In this document: in pieces, positions 7,751 to 16,049 of the stretch
Numbering within the stretch: the first letter of the stretch is position 1
How the letters are laid out: each line of letters opens with the position of its first letter
Assembly (NCBI GenBank): GCA_964617665.1
Contig: CAZUAH010000133.1
Span: forward strand, 1-28,636
Origin: JADHUC01 sp964617665
GTDB lineage: Bacteria; Planctomycetota; Planctomycetia; Pirellulales; Pirellulaceae
Length of the DNA: 28,636 nucleotides
Reading direction: 5' to 3'
Position numbers and translations under genes: made by a program
The notes under the pieces: generated by a model
What the model was told of the DNA's origin: nothing
Seen by the model: only the letters and a program-made list of their open reading frames with translations
Databases searched by the model: none

Positions 7751-8508
7751 TCGAACATGCTATCCATGCCCAGCCGCATTTTCAATTCTTCAAACTGTCG
7801 AGCGTAGTCATCTTTCGAAGAATGCACGTGCTCGGCCTCGGTGATGAACTTGATATCGTCCTGGCACGGCACGTCACTGCCTCGCAAGATATCTTCAAAG
7901 GTCTCAAGCGGCTTGCCATAGATAATCAACAGCTTGTGTTCGTCGAACTGGACTTCTTGCGGGGCCCCGGGGTTGATGACGGCGATACCCGTGCAGCCGT
8001 CGTTCAGTAGCAAGTCTTCGTAATCCCACAGTATGCTGGTCAGCACCGGCATGTCGATGTGTTCACGGTACAGATCTTGATGCTGGCCGCGCGATTGGTC
8101 GTGGCTGCTCTCCAGTACCACATCCACCTCGCCACCCAGCGGTTCCAACGAATCCATAAATAGATCGAACAGTCCCTCACACGAAGCCGAAGCCATCAAT
8201 ACTGGAACGGTGTTTCCATTGGATTCGTCATGATACTGGTCGTGACGGTAGCCTTGCCGAGGCGTGACCTGGAGATCGTAGGAAGGCCGGATGGCCTCGG
8301 ACAGCAAGAAATCGGCATATCGGGCGACGCCGAGATGAGCCTCTAACTCATCTTCCGAGAGCTGCTCGAAGCTGCTGTTGTGCTCGATCCCTGCCGTGTC
8401 TTCGTGCAGGACGTTCATAAAAAAACGTTTGAGGAAGCCCATCTTCATCCTCTGGCTTTCTTCTAAAGCCTCTCGCTCGTGGCGGTTGCTTGCATCGTTG
8501 AATTCCAT
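7747..8508 (-). CDS. Hypothetical acidic protein, 253 aa
   Basis: I do not recognise a family, although it looks like a real, constrained protein. It is cytoplasmic in style, with no signal peptide or membrane segment. It is rich in Asp, Glu and His, with a His/Asp/Gln-rich patch (HDQYHDES near 128-135; SHDQSRGQHQD near 174-184). The second half, about 185-215, has IDMPVLTSILWDYEDLLLNDGCTGIAV and is followed by a beta-strand-like KLLIIYGKPLE. GAGGAA precedes the ATG at 8508 closely; an internal Met at about 8442, with AGAGG upstream, is an alternative start. It converges on the VanZ-like gene, with both stop codons inside one CTAG. Confidence 0.75.
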   Translation of the reverse strand: MEFNDASNRHEREALEESQRMKMGFLKRFFMNVLHEDTAGIEHNSSFEQLSEDELEAHLGVARYADFLLSEAIRPSYDLQVTPRQGYRHDQYHDESNGNTVPVLMASASCEGLFDLFMDSLEPLGGEVDVVLESSHDQSRGQHQDLYREHIDMPVLTSILWDYEDLLLNDGCTGIAVINPGAPQEVQFDEHKLLIIYGKPLETFEDILRGSDVPCQDDIKFITEAEHVHSSKDDYARQFEELKMRLGMDSMFD

Positions 8509-8873
8509 AATTCCTCACTGCAAATCTAGGTTATGCTTTCCGCGTGCCTCGGACGTTTTGGTGTTATTTTCTGTACTGACAATCCAACGGCGCCGTTGTC
8601 TGTAGAATCCGCAAAATCATCACATCAGACAGACTCCGCCGCTCCGGACCTCCAGTGACGTTAACGAAGTCTAGCACTCGGGTGTGCTGCCGCCGGAGGA
8701 ATGGCACGCGGATCCAGCAAAAACACGGCCCGCTCTGCGGAACCTTCAGATCGGGGAAACTTTGCATCCTGGGGCCCAGTCGCCTCGTACGCCTTGCTGG
8801 AGCTTTGCTATATTGCACGGCAATGACGGTTGCTGCGAAGGTTATCTTTCTGACTTCATGAGGCTTCATACAG
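8509..8873. other. Divergent intergenic region
   Basis: These 365 bases separate two divergently transcribed genes and should hold both promoters. I see a 14-bp perfect palindrome at 8585-8598 and an AT-rich TATATT near 8808, but no well-spaced -35/-10 pair. The short open frames here are not convincing. Confidence 0.4.
8585..8598. promoter_or_regulatory. 14-bp palindrome, possible operator
   Basis: CAACGGCGCCGTTG is a perfect palindrome, about 75 bases upstream of the minus-strand start at 8508. Its position between divergent genes is compatible with an operator. There is no other support. Confidence 0.3.
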
Positions 8874-10430
8874 ATGAATAGAAATGCGATATGGCTGTGG
8901 TTGGTCGCCTCTGTCGGATTGTTCGGTTTGGCCTGTTCGCCCGTGCAGCCTCCGGTCGAGGTGGATGTGACGGCACTGGCGGCGCCGGCCGACCAGCCCG
9001 AAACGCAGACGTCAAACGCCGATGAGGCCGAAGAAATCTGGATGGTCTGTCAGTCGGGAGACTCGAAGGTCGGGTACACGTACACACGTGTGGAACCGAT
9101 CGACGACGGAAACGAGCAGCGGACGCGTTATTCGTACGAAGACCGACTCACGATGAAACGTTTCCGCGACACAACCGTTGTACAAACCAAGCTGAACAGC
9201 CTGGAGACAAGCGACGGTCGCATCATCGAGTTCCGCACGGAAATGAAGACCGGCCCCACGGCAATTGTGACCGAAGGCCGTTACACAGATGGCGAATTGG
9301 CGCTTCAAACAACCACGGCCGGAAAGAAGGAAAAGCAGGCGATTCCTTGGGATCCCGATTGGGGTGGCTTCTTTGCCGATCAGCGGTTGCTTCGCAGGAA
9401 ACCAATGAAACCACGCGAAACACGAAGCCTGAAAGCCCTACTGCCCATTCTGAACCAAGTGGGTGAAATCCGTATGGAGGCTGCCGGTTATGAGGCGGTT
9501 GCGACTTTGTCAGGTTCGCGGCAGTTGTTGCGCATTGACGTCGAGCATGATTTGGGGGCGGCTCGCCTGAAAACAACGTTATGGGCGGACGAGGACGGTA
9601 AAGTCTGGAAAATGCGCGACCAGCAGCTTGGCTTGGAGTTCCATCGTACGACGAAGGAAGTGGCACTTGGTGGAGACGATGCAACGGGACTGGACTTGGG
9701 CAGCGACATCGTGGTCAACGTCGATCGCCCGCTGCAGTCACCTCACCGCACTCGACGAATCGTCTACAAGGCTCGTTTGAAAGACGGCGAGATCGAGTCT
9801 TTGTTTGCTACCGGTGTCTCGCAGATCGTCGAGCCCATTGACGAGCGCACGGCCGAGGTGACCGTTCGTGCGATTCGGCCGGACGAACCGAAAGAGATTA
9901 CCACCGCCAAGGAAGATCAGCCCAAGGATGAAGACTCGGCCTCTAGCGCGATGATTCAGAGTGACGACGCCCTTGTGGTGGCAATGGCTAGCGCCGTGGC
10001 CGCTGACGAGACGAATCCGTGGGACATCGTCCAGGCTCTAGAACGCCATGTGAAGGCGAAGATCCACCTGAAGAATTACACGACCGCTATGGCGACCGCT
10101 GCCGAGGTGGCAAAATCGCTCGAAGGCGACTGTACGGAACATGCGATGCTTCTGGCGGCGCTCTGCCGGGCGCGTAAGATCCCTGCACGTGTAGCGATCG
10201 GCCTCGTTTACTACGCACCCGATGAAGCGTTCGCCTATCACATGTGGACCGAGGCCTGGATCAAAGACCGCTGGATCCCGATCGACGCCACGCTGGGGCA
10301 GAGGGGGATCGGCGCGGCCCACATCAAATTCTCGCACTCGAGCATGCACGGAGCGAATGCTCTGGGCGAACTACTGCCTGTGATTCAGGCGATCGGACGA
10401 CTGGAGTTGGAAGTGGTAACGGTAGAGTGA
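8874..10430 (+). CDS. Transglutaminase-like lipoprotein
   Basis: This is a secreted, lipid-anchored protein with a C-terminal transglutaminase-like (papain-fold) domain. Such bacterial domains usually act as proteases or amidases. The lipobox is GLAC with Cys21. The catalytic triad is seen as Cys420 in EGDCTEHA, His456 in YHMWTEAW and Asp471 in WIPIDAT, in the expected order. The first 350 or so residues are beta-rich and carry no domain I recognise. An acidic linker (about 340-365) separates the two parts. The start is supported weakly by GAGG about 12 bases upstream. It converges on the anti-sigma-like gene with a 20-base gap. The substrate is unknown; a cell-surface protein or peptide is likely. 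Confidence 0.88.
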   Translation: MNRNAIWLWLVASVGLFGLACSPVQPPVEVDVTALAAPADQPETQTSNADEAEEIWMVCQSGDSKVGYTYTRVEPIDDGNEQRTRYSYEDRLTMKRFRDTTVVQTKLNSLETSDGRIIEFRTEMKTGPTAIVTEGRYTDGELALQTTTAGKKEKQAIPWDPDWGGFFADQRLLRRKPMKPRETRSLKALLPILNQVGEIRMEAAGYEAVATLSGSRQLLRIDVEHDLGAARLKTTLWADEDGKVWKMRDQQLGLEFHRTTKEVALGGDDATGLDLGSDIVVNVDRPLQSPHRTRRIVYKARLKDGEIESLFATGVSQIVEPIDERTAEVTVRAIRPDEPKEITTAKEDQPKDEDSASSAMIQSDDALVVAMASAVAADETNPWDIVQALERHVKAKIHLKNYTTAMATAAEVAKSLEGDCTEHAMLLAALCRARKIPARVAIGLVYYAPDEAFAYHMWTEAWIKDRWIPIDATLGQRGIGAAHIKFSHSSMHGANALGELLPVIQAIGRLELEVVTVE

Positions 10431-10450
10431 GCTTCGGAGGCGAGATGTTG

Positions 10451-11986
10451 CTACTCGCCCTGCTCGGTTTCGTCGTCTAATTCGCCTTCGACGTCATCTT
10501 CGCCGTCCAGTGGCTCGAGATTTCTCACTACGAACAGTAACTCACAGGCAAAATCGCCGGCTAAGGCAGCTTCGGCTGACGGATCAAACCCCACAGTGTT
10601 CTGATCGAATTGCTCCGGCATATCGTCGCCTGGCGCCTCAGGCGGGGTTGCCATCGAGCCATCCAATAGCGATGGTTCGATCCATCCAATCTTCCCGAAT
10701 ACGCCCAGATTGCGGGCGCTTCGACTGAGGATGGCAAAATTGGCCAAGAGCTTCGATGCGCGCCCCGCTTCGTCCGACACGCCGGAAGCCTCGCAAATAC
10801 GGTGCAGTACCCTGTCCTCCGCCTCCGCGGTCGTGAAGTTGATGAAGAACGAACCAACGCCCACGGGGCGGCCTATCAGGTCATACCACATAGCCTCGAC
10901 GTCATGCCCCTCACAGGCAAGCAAGTACAATTGGACCTCATCCATGTCATCCGCCTTGGCAGGCGCAACCTGAACTCCCTTCAAGAATCGATGCTTCAGA
11001 AGCGACTCTTGCTGCTCGTCTGTGACTGGCGTGGCCTGACGGAAACGAATATGATGTCGCCTTAAGAGGTTGGCGAAAGCTGCATTGTCCACACCTTCCG
11101 GCGTTATTGACAATTCAAAGGCCAAAATCAGTCGGTGGCTGGAGTTCTGCTGAATCGACCTGACAAGCTGCCACTGTGAATCCTTCTTGATGTCGATTGG
11201 GGTCTTTGGAGTGACCTTGTGTCCATCAGGACCGACATCCAAATCATCCTTGACGAGCGTCTCCGGCGCTTCCTTCGGAATCACGTCCGGCACCTCATTG
11301 GGATCAACATCGGGCGTTTCTGTCTCTCGGCCCGGGCCGGCCAAGTGCATGCCGCTGTCATTGCCGCCTCTGGGAATGCTGAACACAAGCGCGACAAGGG
11401 CAGCTACGGTGACCGCTGCCCATGCATAGACCCGCCAACGTGAGCGTTTGGCTACAGTTGCCGGTTCCGGCGCTGTCGTGACTTGTGCATCGTCATCGGG
11501 TGTCCCAAGAAGAGTCTCACGTTCAGCGCGGCGCACTACCCGGTCTGCAAATCCGTCGTCCAGCTCATACGTTGGCAGAGACTGCAGAGTTTCCTGCAGC
11601 TTACGCAGTTCGCCCAACATTTGACGACATTCGGAGCTCGACTCCAGCCTTTGCTCCACACACTGCCGATCCGCGTCGGGCAATTCTTCATCGAGATATG
11701 CGCTGATCAACTCGTCGGCGAACTCGGACTCTCGTTCGTCCGACGGCGGTGCCTGCGATAACTGTTCGATTTCGCTAAGGATGCGATCGTAGACTGGCTC
11801 GCCCAGATGGTACTTGGGCAGCTTCTGAAGGTCGTCGCTCAATTGGCGGAGTTGGCTGAGCAACTGGCAAAGCTCGTCGCTGTCGGCCAACTTGCGCTCG
11901 ACTTCCTGTCGCTCCTCGGACGATAATTCGCCGTCCAAGTAGGCGCTAAGCAATTCCGTACTGTATGTATCCCGCCCGCTCATCAC
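10451..11986 (-). CDS. Membrane-bound anti-sigma-like protein with two N-terminal domains
   Basis: This resembles a transmembrane anti-sigma factor. Two related cytoplasmic domains lie at about 10-75 and 90-155 (81-residue offset), each with SAYLDGEL or SAYLDEEL, then an LRxL helix and LPxY. The usual HxxxCxxC zinc ligands of such domains are lost; only single Cys residues (40 and 120) remain. One membrane segment is seen at about 187-205. An extracytoplasmic domain of about 300 residues follows, which I do not recognise, with an acidic end. A GTG at 11986 and an ATG at 11983 are adjacent; GGAAG is placed for either. No sigma gene is adjacent. The only ECF sigma here lies at 17100, so the partner is not shown. 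It could also sense the surface through its outer domain. Confidence 0.75.
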   Translation of the reverse strand: MMSGRDTYSTELLSAYLDGELSSEERQEVERKLADSDELCQLLSQLRQLSDDLQKLPKYHLGEPVYDRILSEIEQLSQAPPSDERESEFADELISAYLDEELPDADRQCVEQRLESSSECRQMLGELRKLQETLQSLPTYELDDGFADRVVRRAERETLLGTPDDDAQVTTAPEPATVAKRSRWRVYAWAAVTVAALVALVFSIPRGGNDSGMHLAGPGRETETPDVDPNEVPDVIPKEAPETLVKDDLDVGPDGHKVTPKTPIDIKKDSQWQLVRSIQQNSSHRLILAFELSITPEGVDNAAFANLLRRHHIRFRQATPVTDEQQESLLKHRFLKGVQVAPAKADDMDEVQLYLLACEGHDVEAMWYDLIGRPVGVGSFFINFTTAEAEDRVLHRICEASGVSDEAGRASKLLANFAILSRSARNLGVFGKIGWIEPSLLDGSMATPPEAPGDDMPEQFDQNTVGFDPSAEAALAGDFACELLFVVRNLEPLDGEDDVEGELDDETEQGE

Positions 11987-12408
11987 ATTAACTTCCGACC
12001 GCAGATCGAAGTTGGTCGTTCAGGAGACCGCACGCGCGGTCTCCAGCATAATGTCAACACCTCCGACCGACCACATCATCAACTTTGGTCGACCGAACCG
12101 TACAATGAAAGCCACCTGTTTCATGGCAATTAAACCACTCCACTCCGTTCCAAAGTATGCGACGCCAGGCCAACTCAAGAAGTTCCTTCGCGGGGTGGTT
12201 TTTGGATCGACCTCTCTTGCTCGCAACCCAAAAAGGCTATCACGAAATGAACAACGGTCTACTCCCCGACAGCTCTATTGGTAGCCAATATGCCACAATC
12301 GAGCTGATCTTGGGTAGGTATGAAATCTGCCAAGAATCAACCGAACGACACTTGCAGTGATATCAGGCGGAAAAACCACTCCTTTGGTCCATGCCAATAA
12401 AGGCGACG
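11987..12408. other. Intergenic stretch upstream of the anti-sigma-like gene
   Basis: No gene is supported here. On the minus strand a TTGACA sits at 12052-12057, just before a 9-bp hairpin (12023-12044). The rest shows no domain-bearing frame. Confidence 0.45.
11997..12044 (-). promoter_or_regulatory. Leader hairpin and repeated GCGGTC element
   Basis: A perfect 9-bp stem pairs GGAGACCGC (12023-12031) with GCGGTCTCC (12036-12044). The motif GACCGC recurs at 11997-12002, right next to the SD-like GGAAG of the minus-strand gene. In the message, the first hairpin arm could therefore pair with either copy, and the second pairing would abut the ribosome binding site. The pairing is seen; a switch is inferred. 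Confidence 0.35.
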
Positions 12409-13614
12409 CTAGAAAGCCGATGTAAGGATGCTCAAAATATCCTTGTGCGTCGTAGCCCGGGGGTTGACCCAGCGAAGACGTGCGATCGCATAGGATTTTT
12501 CGGCAAACAGGGGCAGTTGAATCGGTGCCCCGCCAATGTCGCGAATTCGTTGGGGAATGCCGATCTCGCGCTTGATTCGCTCTACCGCAGTGATCGCCAA
12601 CTCGGCCGCAGCATCGTCATCCAGACCATCCGTATCCTCGCCCAGCAACGCCGCGATTCGGGCAAAGGTGGGCTTGCGTTCCGGCAGGTTGAACCGCATG
12701 ACGAAGGGCAGCAGCATTCCGTTGCCGGCTCCGTGCGAGCAGTGCAACGCGCCACCAATGGGATACTCCAGCGCATGTACCAAGGCCACGCCGCAGTTCG
12801 AGAAGGCGATGCCGGCCAATGTTGCTGCCAATGCCATATTGTTACGGGCCTCGCGATTCTCGCCGTCTTCCACGGCTACAACCAGGTTTTGACCGATCAG
12901 TTCGATCGCCTTCTCGGCTAGGCACTCGCCAAGGGGAAATCGCCCTTCGTAGGCACTCTTCTCGCCAGGAGGCAACTCCAGTGATTGATAGTCGACGGCC
13001 GTATATGCTTCGATCGCGTGCGTTAGTGCGTCGATACCAGCATCCGCAGCAACCTGCCGAGGACATTCGTACGTCAATTCGGGATCAACGCACGCCACAG
13101 CCGGTCGCAGGTAGTTGCTCAACGTGCTGACCTTCAACTCGTCTTCCGTGTCGGTCAATACGGCCGCATGCGAGACTTCGGCTCCCGTGCCGGAGGTTGT
13201 AGGAACGCAAACCAGAGGCAAGACTGGGCCGGGCACGTTGTCAAAACCGAAATAGTCGCTCGGCTCGCCGCCGTGAGTCTGGACTAGGGCCGTTATCTTC
13301 GACAGATCCATGTTACTGCCGCCACCGAGGCCCAGAATAGCCTGTGGGGCGAACGTGCGAGCACACTCGATCGAACGCAACGCTACGGCGATCGAAGGCT
13401 CCGCCTCGCCGTCGGCAAAGGTCTCGACGGTGACACCTGCCTCCTGGATTGGTTTGCGAACCTTCTCTTCGATGCCCGCCTCGACCAGATTCTTGTCCGT
13501 TATGATGAGCAGCCGCTCGATACTCCTACTTCGGAGCAAGTCCCCTAGTTGATTCACGGCGCCGGGCCCGAAGGTCAATTGTCCGGCTGTGTAGAAGCTC
13601 CAAGTGCTGCGCAT
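12409..13614 (-). CDS. Iron-containing alcohol dehydrogenase (group III)
   Basis: This enzyme family oxidises alcohols or reduces aldehydes with NAD(P) and a bound Fe2+. The nucleotide-binding GGGS is at 97-100, and PTTSGTGAEV follows at 138-147. The metal ligands are Asp195 and His199 (DAGIDALTHA), His280 (ALVH) and His294 (CSHGAGNGM). The 14-residue spacing of the last two matches the family. The 401-residue length is close to usual. The gene begins 4 bases after the stop of the 86-residue gene, so the two are co-transcribed. The substrate cannot be told from sequence. Nothing near points to a microcompartment or a fermentation cluster. Confidence 0.93.
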   Translation of the reverse strand: MRSTWSFYTAGQLTFGPGAVNQLGDLLRSRSIERLLIITDKNLVEAGIEEKVRKPIQEAGVTVETFADGEAEPSIAVALRSIECARTFAPQAILGLGGGSNMDLSKITALVQTHGGEPSDYFGFDNVPGPVLPLVCVPTTSGTGAEVSHAAVLTDTEDELKVSTLSNYLRPAVACVDPELTYECPRQVAADAGIDALTHAIEAYTAVDYQSLELPPGEKSAYEGRFPLGECLAEKAIELIGQNLVVAVEDGENREARNNMALAATLAGIAFSNCGVALVHALEYPIGGALHCSHGAGNGMLLPFVMRFNLPERKPTFARIAALLGEDTDGLDDDAAAELAITAVERIKREIGIPQRIRDIGGAPIQLPLFAEKSYAIARLRWVNPRATTHKDILSILTSAF

Positions 13615-13618
13615 CTCG

Positions 13619-13879
13619 TCAGACCTTTTCCATTAGTTTCTTCACTAGGTTCGCGACCAGTTCGGGATTATCCTGTGCAACCAAGTGTTCGATCTGCTTT
13701 TTCTTCACACCCAGCGCGTCCAGATGGGAGGTCAGGCTCTTCCAGTGTTTGTCGCGTGCTTTGCCGTCCGTCAGATAAAGTTCTGTTACAAGTTCCTGCA
13801 CTCGCTGCAACGCGATGGCCTCGCGATTCTGATAGTACTGCTTGATAACTCGTTGCTGATACTTGCCTCGTTGCGCCAT
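13619..13879 (-). CDS. Small conserved helical protein, 86 aa
   Basis: I do not recognise a characterised family. I believe similar proteins occur widely in Pirellulales, but this is from memory. It is basic and mostly helical, with no signal or membrane segment. It starts MAQRGKYQQRVIKQYYQNR and ends with an NPELVANLVKKLMEK helix. The ribosome binding site is strong (AAGGAGGG). It is the first gene of a two-gene operon with the iron alcohol dehydrogenase, separated by 4 bases, which suggests a linked role. Its charge would also suit binding to RNA or to a protein partner. Confidence 0.78.
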   Translation of the reverse strand: MAQRGKYQQRVIKQYYQNREAIALQRVQELVTELYLTDGKARDKHWKSLTSHLDALGVKKKQIEHLVAQDNPELVANLVKKLMEKV

Positions 13880-13980
13880 CCAACAATCCCTCCTTGTGCA
13901 TTCCCCGCATGTTACGTCCGTACATGGTGGCAGAAAAACCGCCCCTGGTAAAGGCGTACGCGAAACGACGAGAATTAACG

Positions 13981-14014
13981 AAAAAAGCCCGATTCCCTTG
14001 AGGAAATCGGGCTT
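13981..14014 (-). terminator. Intrinsic terminator of the DUF1598 gene
   Basis: A 10-bp stem (AAGCCCGATT at 13985-13994, AATCGGGCTT at 14005-14014) is followed on the minus strand by six T at 13981-13986, part of which can extend the stem. It ends transcription from the gene that stops at 14060. Its core (AAAAAAGCCCG and CGGGCTTCTGT) is nearly the same as that of the terminator at 3951-3987. Confidence 0.85.
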
Positions 14015-14059
14015 CTGTCAAACACACATCCAGCAAAGTTGATTACTTAGTTCCGAATC

Positions 14060-15838
14060 TCAATCCCACCACCAAGCATCATGCGGGAGATCCTTGGGAA
14101 CGGATCCTTCGTGCGCCGACCGAAGTACGCCATAATCGTCAACTTGAATTGCAGGTCGTTGGACGTACTTGCTTGGGTCGACCGAAACACCTCCGCTGAC
14201 GCCGGCAAGGATGTGCTTTTTGCGTATCACTCGATGGTTGATGACCGTTTCCACGTCCGATGGCGCCGGAGCCAGTTCAACCTGATATCTCTGCGGGTCT
14301 CCGAAATGCGTCAAGTGCCAGCCGACCTGCCCCGGCAGATCCTCGGCCACGATGACCGCAGAAACCAGTGCCAAGTCGAATACATTCTGGAGTTCGGCGT
14401 AGATTGGGTACTTGGCGGCCAATGCCTCGAAGTGTTTGGTGAAGCTGTGCGCAAACTGCTCGTTCAGTTCGTCGGACTTGCCCGTATGGATTCGCGCACC
14501 GCGTGCGGTTAGCATCTCGTTCTCACTGAGAACTTTGACACCCTGCCCCCGTATCTCAAAGGCATCTCGTGTCGGCGTGGCACGAATTGCGTTGTAGTCC
14601 ATCGTGAACCACCATCGCAGAACGCTCATTGGGGGAGGTGCAGCCCCGGCCGGCACAACGATCGAATCCAGGTAGCTGGTCACACCAAACACACCTTCTT
14701 CCAGCCCCATGCCAACCAGTTTCATCCGGTAATCGGCTTCGACGATAACGCGCGCTGCCCGCGTGCGAGGGTCGATTCCTTGCACTTCGATCTTCTGTTT
14801 TCCAACGTGGTCCCGAATCTTCTTAAGCCAGGACTCACGTGCGCGCTGCCCTTCGGGCAACGGCGTTTTGGCCGACTCGTTCAAGAACGCCTGAGCGGCC
14901 GCAAGATTCTGTTGTCGTGGAGTGATCGAACAAGTGAATTGCCCCCCCCTGTTGATCGCGTTACGCAATACTTCGATCAGATCATCCAGGTGCAGGACGG
15001 GACGGTTCGTATCGACGTTGACCTTTCGGCCCTCGGCATCCAATGCCCAATCCCCAGCCGGCCCAGCAATCACAATGTCGCGAGTATCGGGGTAGACCAG
15101 GACATATTTCACCTTTTGCAGCCCGGCCAGCACCTTCATCGTCTCGGTCGGCGGCTGGCCCGTCGCCCAGAGAGCCTGTATCTGCTTCTCAAGACGTGTC
15201 AGAGACACTTTTCGTAACTGGGACTTCGTGCGGACGTCTTGATTGCCGCACGATTGAAGTGCCATCTGGCGAACTTGAGCGAGGTTTCGACCGCCGTCGA
15301 CCAGCGAGATTTGCTTCATCAACCCGCTGGCATCGACGTAAACGCCGCCCGGAAACGAGTCGATCGCTCCTGGCCCCCCAACCGTATCCCAACTCTGTGG
15401 CGCGATCGTTGAAGTGATCAAATCGATGAGCGTGTCGAAATCGGCTTGAGAGCCGCCGCCGCGCCCCATCCAGGCGCCAACCGGTTGGGCACCGATTCCA
15501 TCCAACGCGGCCGTTCGTAGCCGGTCGTCCGACATCGAGCCGGCCGTCCCCAACGCAGCGTTTTGGGCACCACCAGCCGCCTGTGCTCGTGCCACGGCTG
15601 CCAGAGCCATGTCCCGCTGTGCAGGATTAGCCAAATTGTTCGCCAACGCGAGCGCTGGCCCGAATTCACCGGCATTCAGATGAGCATTGATTTGACCTTC
15701 GACGTTACCGCCAATTTGGGCGACAATTGGCGACGGAACGAATGACATACCCACGAGCGAGGCCGCAACCACCAGTGTTGCGGTCAAATGCGAGGTGGTG
15801 CGAGAGTTACACTCGTCTTTCAATAGGCGTTTCCACAT
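14060..15838 (-). CDS. Secreted DUF1598-like protein
   Basis: I assign this to DUF1598, a planctomycete family of unknown function, from overall appearance and the VLVYPDTRDIVIAGPAGDW segment; I could not run a search. A signal peptide is seen (hydrophobic about 19-35, cleavage probably near VAQ at 38-40). An Ala-rich helical part follows at about 45-110 with a repeat-like NLAN/AxAR pattern. A conserved core covers about 140-560. I start at 15838 because GAGGAG precedes it; a longer frame to 15898 has no ribosome binding site. A strong terminator follows. The protein is probably periplasmic or surface-located. No Cys-rich or metal motif stands out. Confidence 0.82.
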   Translation of the reverse strand: MWKRLLKDECNSRTTSHLTATLVVAASLVGMSFVPSPIVAQIGGNVEGQINAHLNAGEFGPALALANNLANPAQRDMALAAVARAQAAGGAQNAALGTAGSMSDDRLRTAALDGIGAQPVGAWMGRGGGSQADFDTLIDLITSTIAPQSWDTVGGPGAIDSFPGGVYVDASGLMKQISLVDGGRNLAQVRQMALQSCGNQDVRTKSQLRKVSLTRLEKQIQALWATGQPPTETMKVLAGLQKVKYVLVYPDTRDIVIAGPAGDWALDAEGRKVNVDTNRPVLHLDDLIEVLRNAINRGGQFTCSITPRQQNLAAAQAFLNESAKTPLPEGQRARESWLKKIRDHVGKQKIEVQGIDPRTRAARVIVEADYRMKLVGMGLEEGVFGVTSYLDSIVVPAGAAPPPMSVLRWWFTMDYNAIRATPTRDAFEIRGQGVKVLSENEMLTARGARIHTGKSDELNEQFAHSFTKHFEALAAKYPIYAELQNVFDLALVSAVIVAEDLPGQVGWHLTHFGDPQRYQVELAPAPSDVETVINHRVIRKKHILAGVSGGVSVDPSKYVQRPAIQVDDYGVLRSAHEGSVPKDLPHDAWWWD

Positions 15839-16049
15839 GTCGATACTCCTCTTTCGACCCAGAGCCCCTAGCGAGTCGAAATCACGTGCCTTCAGCATGA
15901 CATATTCGAAACCACAAAGTCAAGCAGCTTTTCTGTTTGCGCCGTGCTAGCAGTAGTCCATCTGATATTGCTCGGTGCCCAACTGGTTGATAGTATCCCG
16001 CCGCTTACATCCTCAACTTCCCTTCGACCTGGAATAGGAGATGGCCCCC

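Noticed and set aside
10439..10459. GGCGAG/CTCGCC hairpin between the transglutaminase-like and anti-sigma-like genes
   Set aside because: The stem is only 6 bp and no T-run follows on either strand, so I could not call it a terminator.
12391..12921. Plus-strand open frame of 176 codons
   Set aside because: It is antisense to the iron alcohol dehydrogenase, whose metal ligands and cofactor motif are intact.
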